This document shows, in pieces, positions 1-8,743 of a stretch of DNA of 64,000 nt (within the stretch, counting starts at the first letter, position 1; every line of letters begins with the position of its first letter). This DNA comes from Lachnospiraceae bacterium. GTDB lineage: Bacteria; Bacillota; Clostridia; Lachnospirales; Lachnospiraceae. The translations under genes were made by a program, and so were the position numbers. The DNA is taken from the NCBI GenBank assembly GCA_030825115.1, contig JAPJQL010000001.1, positions 62,001 through 126,000 on the forward strand, read 5' to 3'. Under the pieces are notes generated by a model. The model was not told the origin of the DNA, did no database searches, and saw only the letters and a list, made by a program, of their open reading frames with translations.

Positions 1-660
1 TATCATGACATTGCGGCATAAGATCAGGTCATAGTGACTGATTCCGACCACAGGCCTTAAAAGGTTCATGACCTGAAACCGCACCTTGGAGCGAATCTGC
101 GGAGCAATCGTAAAATGCTGTCCTTCCGTGTCGGTCTTGCAGTATTTTCTCTGCCACAAAACCGGAATCTTTTCCAGTTCATCGACAGGATACCAGGCCT
201 CGACTGCTTTGCGGACCATTTTCTCCGAAATATCTGTTCCCAGCACCTCAAAGTCGGGAAGCCAGCCGCCGCGGTCCCTGTAATCCTGGAGCAGCATCGC
301 GACCGTATAGCATTCTTCCCCGCTGGAACACCCTGCAGACCAGATCCGGTAACAGCCGCGCCCTCTTTCCGGCCGTATCTCCGGCAGGATATGGTCCACC
401 AAAAATTCAAAATGCTTCGGCTCTCTCATAAAATATGTATAATTTGTCGTCAGCCGGTTCAGCAGTTCCGCCTTCAGCCTGCCGCTGCGGTCCTGCTCCA
501 TCCGGGCCAGATACTGCCTCAAAGAAGTGAAGCCGTTTGCTTCCAGCTCATGGCTCATCCTGCACTCCGCAAGAATCCGCTTTTTAGACAGATCTATCCC
601 AAACTGCTGCCCCATCCATGTTTTTAACAATTCAAACTCACTATCCGTAAACCGAATCAA
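1..660 (-). CDS. cheR: CheR chemoreceptor methyltransferase (3' end outside window)
   Basis: SAM-dependent methyltransferase that adds methyl groups to glutamates of chemoreceptors. The 220 visible codons contain the N-terminal helical region, the SAM-binding motif WSAGCSSGEECYTVAMLL near residue 110, LGTDIS, and a final DLILCRNVMI that matches the conserved CheR motif before the beta-subdomain end. The C-terminus is cut off by the window edge. The chosen start is TTG at 660, with GGAGG eight bases upstream; it lies inside the end of the preceding CheW gene, so the two overlap by 20 bases and are probably translationally coupled. CheA and CheB, if present, would lie beyond the left edge. Identity is seen directly in the motifs; its partner being the receptor at 3831-5513 is inference. 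Confidence 0.93.
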   Translation of the reverse strand, partial: MIRFTDSEFELLKTWMGQQFGIDLSKKRILAECRMSHELEANGFTSLRQYLARMEQDRSGRLKAELLNRLTTNYTYFMREPKHFEFLVDHILPEIRPERGRGCYRIWSAGCSSGEECYTVAMLLQDYRDRGGWLPDFEVLGTDISEKMVRKAVEAWYPVDELEKIPVLWQRKYCKTDTEGQHFTIAPQIRSKVRFQVMNLLRPVVGISHYDLILCRNVMI

Positions 661-937
661 TCAGCACACCTCCGGTCATCTCATCCGCCAGGACTCCCCA
701 TCTTCTGTTGTCGGCATCAGACACGATCACAGCACACTCAAATGACGCCTTATGCACCGCGCCATCCAGATAGCGGACGGCGATCAGGCTGTCTTCAAAA
801 CCAAGCAGCCCTGCAATGCCTTCCGGCGCTCCCGGCAGACGGATGATCCGCGGTTTTGGCAGGATCGTAATGATATGTTCCATCGGAATCTCGCCATAGC
901 CGCCGTCAGAATACAATCTCAGGATCTCTTCTTCCAT
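641..937 (-). CDS. Short CheW-domain protein
   Basis: About 98 residues with a CheW/SH3-like fold signature: a beta-rich segment around IRLPGAPEGIAGLLGFEDSL and a late VSDADNRRWGVLADEMTGG stretch that matches the adaptor pattern. CheW couples receptors to CheA kinase. It is shorter than usual CheW (about 140-160 residues). The start is ATG at 937, with AGAAAGGG a few bases upstream; an in-frame ATG at 961 has no ribosome binding site. It overlaps the 3' end of the GGDEF/EAL gene by about 30 bases and the start of cheR by 20. This is the second CheW-like gene of the operon, so it may be specialised or partly degraded. Confidence 0.75.
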   Translation of the reverse strand: MEEEILRLYSDGGYGEIPMEHIITILPKPRIIRLPGAPEGIAGLLGFEDSLIAVRYLDGAVHKASFECAVIVSDADNRRWGVLADEMTGGVLIDSVYG

Positions 938-3266
938 ATTTCCCTTTCTCTGCATTTCCATAGATGGCAGAAAGATACTGCTCTATGGGCGCCGGTTTTC
1001 CGTAACGATACCCCTGAGCCAGGTCGCAGCCGATCTCCTTTAAAAACAACTCATGCTCACTTGTCTCAATTCCCTCTGATATCACCTGGATATCCAGCTC
1101 CTTTGCCATATGGATGACATTGGATACGATGATCTTCTCCCTCTCATTCAGGACTTTTCGGAAAAACTCCCGGTCCAGCTTGATAAAATCTACCGGAAGA
1201 TCCTTTAGGAGGCTGAGAGAAGAGTACCCGGTCCCAAAATCGTCCATCGTAAGCACAAACCCCTGATTCTTGATTTCCTTTGCCGCCTTCAATACTATCT
1301 CCGTATTGTTCAGAAAGGCGTTCTCCGTAATCTCAAGTTCCAGATACCGCTCCGGAACCCCGTGCTTTTTGTTGATGGCAGTCAGCCTTTCCAGAAAATC
1401 CGGCTCCACGATATGCAGCCTTGATATATTCACGGCGATCGGCAGCGGTTTTAGCCCATCTGCCATCCATGATGCAATCAGCTCGCAGACCCGCTCATAC
1501 ACATAGGAGTCCAGTTCTGAGATAAAACCGTTCTTTTCAAACACCGGAATAAATTCATCCGGCGGGATGATCCTGCCATCCTTTCCCCTCCATCTCACAA
1601 GTGCCTCCAGACCGATGATCTTTTTCGCCTTCAGGCTGATCTTGGGCTGGTAGTAGACGAGAAAGTCCCTGTTTTCCAGCGCGCCTCTCATCCGGAATGT
1701 TATCTCCCTTTCCCGGACGATCTTTTGCTCCGCCGCCCTGTTGTAGAAGCTGTAGGCGCTCTTATGGTAGTCCTTCAATGATTTTCTTGCCGCATTTGCA
1801 TGGTCTGCAAGTACCGATACATCCTGATCTCCCTGCTCTACCAGACAGACGCCCATAATGCACCGGATATCGAAATCCAGCTTTTCTTCTTCCGGGATCT
1901 GCTCGATCCTTCGGATCAGCTGATTCAAACGGTGCTGAAGACCACTGATGCTCTGGTACTCCAAAAGCATGATAAACTTGTCTGCCTCAATCCGCGCAAA
2001 ACATTCGCTTCCGCCTGTAAAGCTGTTCAGCAGGCTGCTGATATGTACCAGGACCGCATCGCCCTTCTCGTAACTGAAACTGGCATTGATCACCTTGAAG
2101 TTCTTGATATCCATCGTAACCACGGCCTGCATAAGAGAGGAATTGCACAGACGCTGCTTTCCCTCCACGAGGAACCGGTTATAATTCCACGCCTCCGTCA
2201 GACGGTCATAATCCATCATGATCCCGGCAAACCGTTTAAAGCGAATCGGAAGGATCTGCGCGGCAATAACTTTTGACGCCAGAAAAAACGTCATCACCTC
2301 CCGCTGCGTCCACACACGGCACCGGCTGTCATTTACACTGAGATAACCGACCGCCTCGCCGGACTCCATGATCGGACACTGGAGCATGGACCGGCTGTCC
2401 CGCATCTTCTGCCGTTCTGCAATAATCGGGTCCAATTTCTCCAAATCCTGAATCCGGCTGCATACCAGCACGTCCTGCTGCATCAAAAGTTCCAGATACC
2501 GGTCGCCGATCAGGCTGGGAATCTCCTTTAAATTGTCGTTCTTTACGCCCAGCACCGCCTGTTTTCCATTGAACGTCAGCTCATAGCCTTTTCCGCCATA
2601 CTTCCGTTCAATCACATATGCGCTCCCGGCTCCAAAATACCGGTATAAAAATTCCAGCCCTTTTGTAACCACCGTCTCGCTGCCCTCATTCGCGCAAAAG
2701 AAATCCAGCAGCCTGCGGATAAAATCCATATCCGCAACTGTGGTATCCTGGACATACTCCGGAATCGGACTGAACGACCAGCTGCTTTCTTCGGTCCTGC
2801 AAACGGTTCCTTCTTCCGGGATACAGAGGATGGTATTCTCCTGCTTTGCACGGAACAGTCCGGTCTTTGCCTGCATCAGAAGCGGTTCGTATTCTTTTTC
2901 ATCCGATATTACGGCTCCGGCATGGATTCTATACCCCGTCTTATCACTGATCAGGCTGCTGACTCCGGATACCATCCTGATAACCTCATCCTGATCATGA
3001 CACCCCAGCAAAAATACAAGAAAACAGTTTTCACCGACCCGTGCCGCCAGATCTGTCTGCCTCAGCATCTTCTGCAGACAGACTGCCGTATCCTGCAAAA
3101 CCGGGATCTCTGCCTGACCGTCTGCCCGGGCTGTCTCTATCAAAAGAAGGGCATCTTTGCCCCACGTATTCTCCGCATTCAGATAATGCGTGATGATCTC
3201 TCCGGCAGCCTGGAGACTCCATAGTCTTGTCAGCGCATCCAGCCTGTCTTTTCCTCTCAGAACCAT
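906..3266 (-). CDS. Cyclic-di-GMP phosphodiesterase with GGDEF-GAF-GGDEF-EAL layout
   Basis: A 786-residue soluble protein with no membrane segment. Residues 1-170 resemble a degenerate GGDEF domain (DALTRLW at the start, GENCF in place of GGDEF). Residues about 185-340 look like a GAF sensor. A second degenerate GGDEF (about 355-505) has EADKF at the signature site. The C-terminal EAL domain (about 525-770) keeps the catalytic set: EALVRW, AVNISR, ELEITEN, MDDFGTGYSSL, FIKLDREF, EGIET and the final AQGYRYGKP. It should hydrolyse c-di-GMP, with the decayed GGDEF domains acting at most as GTP or ligand sensors. It sits between two CheW-like genes and ahead of cheR, one base from the upstream gene, so it probably receives or modulates a chemosensory signal. 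Start ATG 3266 follows AGGGG. Confidence 0.9.
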   Translation of the reverse strand: MVLRGKDRLDALTRLWSLQAAGEIITHYLNAENTWGKDALLLIETARADGQAEIPVLQDTAVCLQKMLRQTDLAARVGENCFLVFLLGCHDQDEVIRMVSGVSSLISDKTGYRIHAGAVISDEKEYEPLLMQAKTGLFRAKQENTILCIPEEGTVCRTEESSWSFSPIPEYVQDTTVADMDFIRRLLDFFCANEGSETVVTKGLEFLYRYFGAGSAYVIERKYGGKGYELTFNGKQAVLGVKNDNLKEIPSLIGDRYLELLMQQDVLVCSRIQDLEKLDPIIAERQKMRDSRSMLQCPIMESGEAVGYLSVNDSRCRVWTQREVMTFFLASKVIAAQILPIRFKRFAGIMMDYDRLTEAWNYNRFLVEGKQRLCNSSLMQAVVTMDIKNFKVINASFSYEKGDAVLVHISSLLNSFTGGSECFARIEADKFIMLLEYQSISGLQHRLNQLIRRIEQIPEEEKLDFDIRCIMGVCLVEQGDQDVSVLADHANAARKSLKDYHKSAYSFYNRAAEQKIVREREITFRMRGALENRDFLVYYQPKISLKAKKIIGLEALVRWRGKDGRIIPPDEFIPVFEKNGFISELDSYVYERVCELIASWMADGLKPLPIAVNISRLHIVEPDFLERLTAINKKHGVPERYLELEITENAFLNNTEIVLKAAKEIKNQGFVLTMDDFGTGYSSLSLLKDLPVDFIKLDREFFRKVLNEREKIIVSNVIHMAKELDIQVISEGIETSEHELFLKEIGCDLAQGYRYGKPAPIEQYLSAIYGNAEKGKYGRRDPEIVF

Positions 3267-3267
3267 A

Positions 3268-3669
3268 TCATAACCCCTTAATCTCCAGCATCATTCTTTC
3301 TTCTAAAATAAAAGCCCATCTGTCTAATGCTTCCAGATATACTGCTTTTTTCAACCATGTATTGTGCTCCCCTCTGGCCTCAGCGGGAATCTCCTTTTCA
3401 TCCCGGGAATCTACCGGATACACGCCAAGAACATTGGAGACAAGAAGTCCATGCAAACCGTCATTCCCATTCAGCAGCACAATATATTCTCCGTCTCCGG
3501 CTCCTTTCTCCCCCCACAGACGACGGGCCTCTGTGACAGGAATCTCGATATCCCCATCCAAAAATCCATCTTCTGTCCGCGCCTTTCCAGGAACGATACG
3601 GTATACCAGAGCAAGCGGCACTAAAAAAAGAGCGGCATCCGACTCAAAACACAAAAATGTTTCCTCCAT
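3268..3669 (-). CDS. CheW-like adaptor protein, first gene of chemosensory operon
   Basis: About 133 residues. It opens with the typical CheW beta pattern (FLCFESDAALFLVPLALVYRIV) interrupted by an acidic linker, has EIPVTEARRLWG in the position of the conserved DLR segment of CheW, and then a hydrophobic GLLVSNVLGVYPV strand. CheW family members bridge receptors and CheA; without the rest of the cluster the partner is inferred. The start is ATG at 3669, because AGGAAAGGAG lies five bases upstream; a TTG 18 bases earlier would put this ribosome binding site inside the gene. A promoter with TTGCAT and TAAAAT 17 bases apart lies just upstream. It is followed after one base by the GGDEF/EAL gene. 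Confidence 0.7.
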   Translation of the reverse strand: MEETFLCFESDAALFLVPLALVYRIVPGKARTEDGFLDGDIEIPVTEARRLWGEKGAGDGEYIVLLNGNDGLHGLLVSNVLGVYPVDSRDEKEIPAEARGEHNTWLKKAVYLEALDRWAFILEERMMLEIKGL

Positions 3670-3713
3670 CGCCTCTCCTTTCCTCAATTTACCAAAACTT
3701 TATACTATTACAT

Positions 3714-3742
3714 ATTTTAAACCATATAGCTGCTTTATGCAA
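3714..3742 (-). promoter_or_regulatory. Predicted promoter of the CheW/EAL/CheW/CheR operon
   Basis: On the minus strand TTGCAT (3737-3742) and TAAAAT (3714-3719) are separated by exactly 17 bases and point into the CheW-like gene starting at 3669. It suggests the operon has its own sigma-A type promoter separate from the receptor gene. Confidence 0.5.
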
Positions 3743-3792
3743 GTTTGTTCGACAACTTCCGTTATTCTTCCAATACTTTCCAACAATAAGCC

Positions 3793-3818
3793 AACGGCGG
3801 CGTCAGGCAGCCGCCGTT
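3793..3818 (-). terminator. Hairpin after the chemoreceptor gene
   Basis: A perfect nine-base inverted repeat AACGGCGGC / GCCGCCGTT with an eight-base loop sits 13 bases past the receptor stop. The following minus-strand sequence is not a clean U-run, so termination may be leaky, allowing read-through into the CheW operon. Confidence 0.55.
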
Positions 3819-3830
3819 TTGACCGTTCTG

Positions 3831-5513
3831 TCATTCCTCATCTCTCAGCCGGAATTCACTGACCAGATGCCGCAGCGTCTCAGCCTGGCTGGACAGTTCC
3901 TCACTGGCCGCAGCGCTCTCCTCTGCAGTAGCCGAGTTGCTTTGGACAATGCCGGATATCTGGCTGATATTCTGGTTCACCTGTTCCACCGATTCTGCCT
4001 GCTCCTGCGAAGCTTCCGATATCTTGTCAATCGTTCCGGCAATATCCTGAATGCCATTTACCACCTTCTGCAGGGATTCCGCCGTCTCCTTTGCCGACAT
4101 TACGCCCATTTCCACCGCGCTTCGGGAGCGCTCGACCAGGTGTGAAGTACTGGCTGTGGCTTCTTTACTCTTTAAAGAAAGAGCCTGGATCTCGTCTGCA
4201 ATCACCGCAAATCCCTTTCCGCTGACTCCCGCGCGCGCCGCCTCCACCTTGGCATTCAATGCAAGGATATTGGTCTGGAACGCAATCTCTTCAATGGTAT
4301 CGATGATCTGTTTGATCTGACTGGAGCTGTCACGAATGTTGTCCATAGCTCCCAGGAGATTTTTCATGCGGACATTGCTCTCCTCCGCCTCCTGCCCGAC
4401 TATCTCCGCCTTTTTATTGACGTCAGCTGCGTCATTGGCATTGCTTGCAATCTGCTTTGATATTCCGTCCATAGTAAAAGCGAGCTTTTCAATCGTTGCC
4501 GCCTGCTCTCCCGAGCCGACCGCAAGCGTCTGCGCCCCGCTGGATACCTGCTCTGCACCGCTGGATACCTGTTCCGAAGAACTGTTGATCTGCCGCATCG
4601 TGTCACTCAGCTCCACGGTCGTCTGCCTGACCGACATCAAAAGAGGATAGAATGCACCCACATACTCTTCCTTATTCTCAAAACCGATATTAAAAACGCC
4701 TTCCGACAACTGGCGCAGGACCCTGGTCAGATCGTTGATCAGGACGGAAATCCTAAAGACTGTCCGGCGCATGCTTTTGGCAAGCCTTCCCAGCTCATCC
4801 CGGGACTCATAGGTTATGGAAATATCCAGATCCCCGTCGGCAATAGACTCCGCCGCGCGCTCCAGCTCGGAGATCGGCTCTGTTATACTGTGTGTGATGT
4901 ACATGGCAAAGCCAATGCTGACAACAACGCTCAAGACAGAAAACAGGACCACCGCGCTGACAGCCCTTGTCTGCGCCCGCCTTACCTCGCTGATCAGCTC
5001 GATTCCGTTCTTATTGGTCTCTGCAATGATCAATTCCAGTTCCTTCTGGATCTTATCGATGACTTCCGAATTATTGTCTTCCATGTACTGAAATGCTTCT
5101 CTCAGAAGGTTCTGCTTTGCCAGTTCCAAAAGCCGGTCGTTCATCGGAATCAATTCCTCATAATGTGACTTAAGGTTGTCCACCCACTGGTGGTTTCCCA
5201 AAAAACGTTCCGTGAGGATTGGAAACTGTTCTGCAATATTGTCACATTCCGCCTCAATCTGCTTGATGGATCTTTGCACTGCCGCCAGATCCTCTGTGAT
5301 GATCGCGTGGTAAAGCAGTTTCTGCATCGCTTCGATACTGATGCTTGCAGAATCAGCCGCCCCTCTCACGGTAAAGGGACTCTCATAAAAGACTTCTACT
5401 TTTTCCCCTACACTGTTGAAATTCCCAATGCTTACTGTAGACCCAATGATAAATAAAACCATGATCACGACATAAGATATGATCAGCTTCTTCCCCACCT
5501 TAAGATTTCTCAT
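3831..5513 (-). CDS. Methyl-accepting chemotaxis protein
   Basis: A 560-residue transmembrane chemoreceptor. Membrane segment 1 is at about residues 9-30. A periplasm-facing (here extracellular) four-helix-bundle sensor domain of about 155 residues follows. Membrane segment 2 is at about 185-207, then a HAMP domain (ITEPISELERAAESIADGDLD), an additional linker and the cytoplasmic signalling hairpin, whose tip reads IEEIAFQTNILALNAKVEAARAG, here split as IEEIAFQTNILALNA and KVEAARAG. The C-terminus lacks a CheR-tethering pentapeptide. Start ATG 5513 follows AGGAGGGG. It lies upstream of the CheW/EAL/CheW/CheR operon and is probably the receptor for it. The ligand is unknown. Confidence 0.95.
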   Translation of the reverse strand: MRNLKVGKKLIISYVVIMVLFIIGSTVSIGNFNSVGEKVEVFYESPFTVRGAADSASISIEAMQKLLYHAIITEDLAAVQRSIKQIEAECDNIAEQFPILTERFLGNHQWVDNLKSHYEELIPMNDRLLELAKQNLLREAFQYMEDNNSEVIDKIQKELELIIAETNKNGIELISEVRRAQTRAVSAVVLFSVLSVVVSIGFAMYITHSITEPISELERAAESIADGDLDISITYESRDELGRLAKSMRRTVFRISVLINDLTRVLRQLSEGVFNIGFENKEEYVGAFYPLLMSVRQTTVELSDTMRQINSSSEQVSSGAEQVSSGAQTLAVGSGEQAATIEKLAFTMDGISKQIASNANDAADVNKKAEIVGQEAEESNVRMKNLLGAMDNIRDSSSQIKQIIDTIEEIAFQTNILALNAKVEAARAGVSGKGFAVIADEIQALSLKSKEATASTSHLVERSRSAVEMGVMSAKETAESLQKVVNGIQDIAGTIDKISEASQEQAESVEQVNQNISQISGIVQSNSATAEESAAASEELSSQAETLRHLVSEFRLRDEE

Positions 5514-5576
5514 ATTCCCCTCCTGGCAACAGCTTTGACTATTATTTATCTATCATATCACTTTTCGGGTTGCAAC

Positions 5577-6584
5577 TCAATCACAACTTTCATTTGCCTC
5601 CTCCACGAGAAATCCCTCTTCTCTGCTCTGGGTGGCGAATTCTACGCAAAACACAGCCTGCTGCCAGTTCAGCCCCACCCTGACAAAACGTTCCTTCTGC
5701 CGGGCCGTGTCCTGTAAAAGACTGAGAAGTTCCTCCAGCATGTCCCGCGTCAGATACCCGCCGCGCCAGTGAAAAACGAGCGGCCTGCCCTTACGGATCG
5801 CCTGCTGGGCCCGCTTTGCCACATCCTCCTGCTTTGTAAACGAGAGTTTTTTCTCTTTGTAGTAAAATCTGCCGCCGTCTTCACAGGCGGGAGCCGGATA
5901 CATCAGTGGTTCATGATCCCGGAATATCTGCCTGTCATCCAGATTGAAATAATCATACCGGATCATCCCGTCACGTCCAAGGCTGTTGTCAAACGTGGCA
6001 TCCAGATGGTAGTACTTTCCCCCAATCCGGATGATATTCCAGGCATGCCGGTATTTTATCTTCTTTTCAGGATTGGCGTCCGAGACAGCGATCATACACC
6101 AGATTCCCAGTGCATCACAGAGGATCTTGACTGTTTTTGCTATTCCTTCGCAGACGCCCACACCCTGTCCCAGCGGTCCGATGATCTCGTGGGAATAAGG
6201 TTTTTTCAGCTTGTCATACCTTACGGCAGTACAGACAAAGTCATGGATAAACAGTTCCTTTTCCAGCTCTGTCATACTCTGCGCCTGCCGGACCAGCTTT
6301 TCCACCCGTGCTTTCATGGCCTTCTGGTGTTCTTTCACCTTTCCCTTTTCAAACAGATACTCCGGGATCATCTCCACATTGTCAGAGCCGGGATAAAACC
6401 GGTAGCGAAAGGACACGGCGTAAAATATTTCCGGGCAGTCCAGGCGCATCCGGAAGAATATATCAGACAGTTCCTTCCCTTCCAGCCTCGGGACCGGAAA
6501 GGATGGAGACAGCGCCGTAATCCCCGCTTTCATAGCGTGGTAAACACGCTGCCGGAGTTTATCCATCTGGCTATAGTAATGCAT
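5577..6584 (-). CDS. Transglutaminase-like domain protein
   Basis: A 335-residue protein without signal peptide. A Cys-His-Asp triad of the transglutaminase/protease-like superfamily is visible: Cys in GVGVCEGIAKTVKIL, His in YRHAWNIIRIGG and Asp in YYHLDATFDN. The N-terminal third is helical, and the C-terminal part is mixed alpha/beta with no recognised domain. Bacterial members of this fold are often uncharacterised peptidases or amidases. Start ATG 6584 has AGGAAGGA upstream. It lies between a diguanylate cyclase and a chemoreceptor gene with hairpins on neither close side, so its role is not clear from context; cytoplasmic location is inferred from the lack of a signal. Confidence 0.8.
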   Translation of the reverse strand: MHYYSQMDKLRQRVYHAMKAGITALSPSFPVPRLEGKELSDIFFRMRLDCPEIFYAVSFRYRFYPGSDNVEMIPEYLFEKGKVKEHQKAMKARVEKLVRQAQSMTELEKELFIHDFVCTAVRYDKLKKPYSHEIIGPLGQGVGVCEGIAKTVKILCDALGIWCMIAVSDANPEKKIKYRHAWNIIRIGGKYYHLDATFDNSLGRDGMIRYDYFNLDDRQIFRDHEPLMYPAPACEDGGRFYYKEKKLSFTKQEDVAKRAQQAIRKGRPLVFHWRGGYLTRDMLEELLSLLQDTARQKERFVRVGLNWQQAVFCVEFATQSREEGFLVEEANESCD

Positions 6585-6607
6585 ATCAAAATCCTTCCTC
6601 TCTTTAA

Positions 6608-6645
6608 AACAGGCGCATACCCTGGATCACCAGACAGTATGCGCC
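6608..6645 (-). terminator. Terminator after the diguanylate cyclase gene
   Basis: A nine-base perfect inverted repeat GGCGCATAC / GTATGCGCC with a 16-base loop, followed on the minus strand by GTTTTAAAGA. It lies just after the stop of the gene at 6661-8703 and would end the four-gene transcription unit that starts near 14382. Confidence 0.65.
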
Positions 6646-6660
6646 GTTTATGATATACTT

Positions 6661-8703
6661 TTATTCAGAAAGCAGTTTTGAGCACAGCGACAGGATCTCC
6701 GGGTCAAGCCAGCAGCTCTGATACACTGCTTTGCCATCCTCTCCGTCTGCTCCAAGGCAGGCGTCTGCCACCGCAAGGATCCGGGCAATCAGCGGAATAT
6801 CCCTGCCCGACAGGCCGGACGGCCAGCCGCTCCCATCCCAATGTTCCGTATAATGCAAAACATAACCTGCGATACCCCTGTACTCCTCTATGACAGACAA
6901 CAGGCGGTAAGCATATTCGGTATGCCGCCTGTTGACCCCCGCTTCTTCGGGGTCACCGGACTGGAACAAGGAACAAAGCCCGATCTTCCGCAGCCAGTAA
7001 GCCTGCCGCAGCAAAAAGCGCGATTCCGGGCAAAACGCTGACGCCATGCCGTCCAGGGCCGATCCCTCCTGCTCCGTAAGCGGTTTTACCAGCCCTTCCT
7101 TAACTGCCGCCTCAATCATATTGCTGACCGTCTGACGCTTCATCTCAGCGCTTTCCACCAGCTTTCTTCCATACATCATCTTATCGGCGCGGCGGACAAT
7201 CTCTTCATAAGTCTCCTCTTTCCGCTCCTTGATCCCAAAACCGAGGGACGCCGAAATCTCAGCTCCGCAGATATTTTCCCTGGGGAACCCCGACTTGATC
7301 CTTGCGATGATCCTCTGGGCCGTCTGGGCTGAGGTGCGCGGCATGATAATAGCAAACTCATCGCCTCCCATACGCGCCAGGATATCATCTGCCCGGCACT
7401 CGCCCGCAAGGCGGTCCGCTATCTTGCAGATCAGCTTGTCGCCCACATCGTGGCCAAACACATCGTTTACCAGCTTCAGTCCATTGATATCACAGCAGAT
7501 GATACAGAGCGGATAATTGCGTGCCGTATCGAGGCGACGCACCTCTTCCTCAAAGAAGCGCCGGTTGTAAAGCCCTGTCATCGTATCGTGAAAACTTAAG
7601 TACTCCGCTGCCTTCCGCTGCTCTTCCCGCCTGGAGATATCCTTGACGATCGTCTCGATTCCGACAGCAATATCATTGATCTCCTCATTTGCAAAACGAA
7701 GTTCCTGCGCCTCCTCCGTTCCCCCATATGCCACGCTTTCAATCCTGCTCTTAAGCACCAGGACCGGTCTGGCAAACCGGTACATCAGCACAAACCCCAG
7801 GACAAAGCCCAGTATAATGGAAATAACGACAAGCAGGCCCAGCAGATACATCATATTGTAAAAGATCGGCTCCGTCACCTCGATCATATCGATCGTGGTG
7901 GCCACAAAAAACTCCGTATTCGGGATGCGCTCAAAATACGCCATGGCCCGCTCTCCGTTGACCCTGTATTCTTCGTAATTCCCATTGCCGCTTACGATCC
8001 TCGCCCATATGGGTTCATCCACATAGTTGATCAGGGTATCTCCGATAAATTCTACATCCGGATGGATCAGCACCTCACCTGCGGAGTCCAGGATATAGCT
8101 TCGCTGGGATTTGTAACGGTATCTGGCGCTCAGTTGGCTGGTAATGCTTTCATTCGAACAGTCGATGGAGATAACCCCTGTCTGGTTTCCATCGGAATCG
8201 ACCAGTTTTCTGCACTGGCTGAACAGCCATTCCCCGGAAGCCGCATCCGCATAGAACAGCTTTACATTGCCGTCTTCCGCACATGCTTCCCGATACCACG
8301 GCCTGTCCGTCGCCCGATACCCTTCCGGTATTGCATAATCCCGGATATACAGACTTCCATCCTCATACCCGGAATAGATATAAGTGAGCTTCGTCGTATC
8401 TTCTTGAATGGCATCATAGATGCGCAGTACCGACTCCGGGTTTCCATATCCTTCGTGGATCACGGCATCATTCTTCGACAGCAGACTGATAATAAGGTCA
8501 TTCTCATGAAACATCCCTTCCAGATAGGTTACGATCTGGCTGTTGCATTCCCGCAGAGAAGCCCTGGCACCGTCCATATTCTGCCAGTAAAAGATCTGAA
8601 AAAACACATACAAAAAAACAAGGGATATAACAGCCAGTATCGCAAAGCTGAGCAAAAAAACTTCCATTCTGATTGTCAGCAAGCTCTTTTTCCTGTCCTT
8701 CAT
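6661..8703 (-). CDS. Membrane diguanylate cyclase with dCache sensor and decayed HD-GYP tail
   Basis: About 680 residues. Membrane segment 1 (about 8-33) is followed by an extracellular dCache-type sensor region with RPWYREA and SGEWLFSQ. Membrane segment 2 (about 280-305) leads to a HAMP-like linker, then a GGDEF domain with an intact active site RMGGDEFAII near residue 440 and an upstream RADD inhibitory site. It should synthesise c-di-GMP with product inhibition. The C-terminal 150 residues resemble HD-GYP: HWDGSGWPSGLSG and IPLIARILAVADA are kept, but the position of the HD pair reads WLRKIGL, so phosphodiesterase activity is probably lost. Start ATG 8703 has GGGAG upstream; the ATG 21 bases earlier lacks spacing. 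Only 41 bases separate it from the upstream gene. Confidence 0.9.
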   Translation of the reverse strand: MKDRKKSLLTIRMEVFLLSFAILAVISLVFLYVFFQIFYWQNMDGARASLRECNSQIVTYLEGMFHENDLIISLLSKNDAVIHEGYGNPESVLRIYDAIQEDTTKLTYIYSGYEDGSLYIRDYAIPEGYRATDRPWYREACAEDGNVKLFYADAASGEWLFSQCRKLVDSDGNQTGVISIDCSNESITSQLSARYRYKSQRSYILDSAGEVLIHPDVEFIGDTLINYVDEPIWARIVSGNGNYEEYRVNGERAMAYFERIPNTEFFVATTIDMIEVTEPIFYNMMYLLGLLVVISIILGFVLGFVLMYRFARPVLVLKSRIESVAYGGTEEAQELRFANEEINDIAVGIETIVKDISRREEQRKAAEYLSFHDTMTGLYNRRFFEEEVRRLDTARNYPLCIICCDINGLKLVNDVFGHDVGDKLICKIADRLAGECRADDILARMGGDEFAIIMPRTSAQTAQRIIARIKSGFPRENICGAEISASLGFGIKERKEETYEEIVRRADKMMYGRKLVESAEMKRQTVSNMIEAAVKEGLVKPLTEQEGSALDGMASAFCPESRFLLRQAYWLRKIGLCSLFQSGDPEEAGVNRRHTEYAYRLLSVIEEYRGIAGYVLHYTEHWDGSGWPSGLSGRDIPLIARILAVADACLGADGEDGKAVYQSCWLDPEILSLCSKLLSE

Positions 8704-8743
8704 AACATTTCTCCCGTATCGCATCCCTAATCCCAGGATTTCT

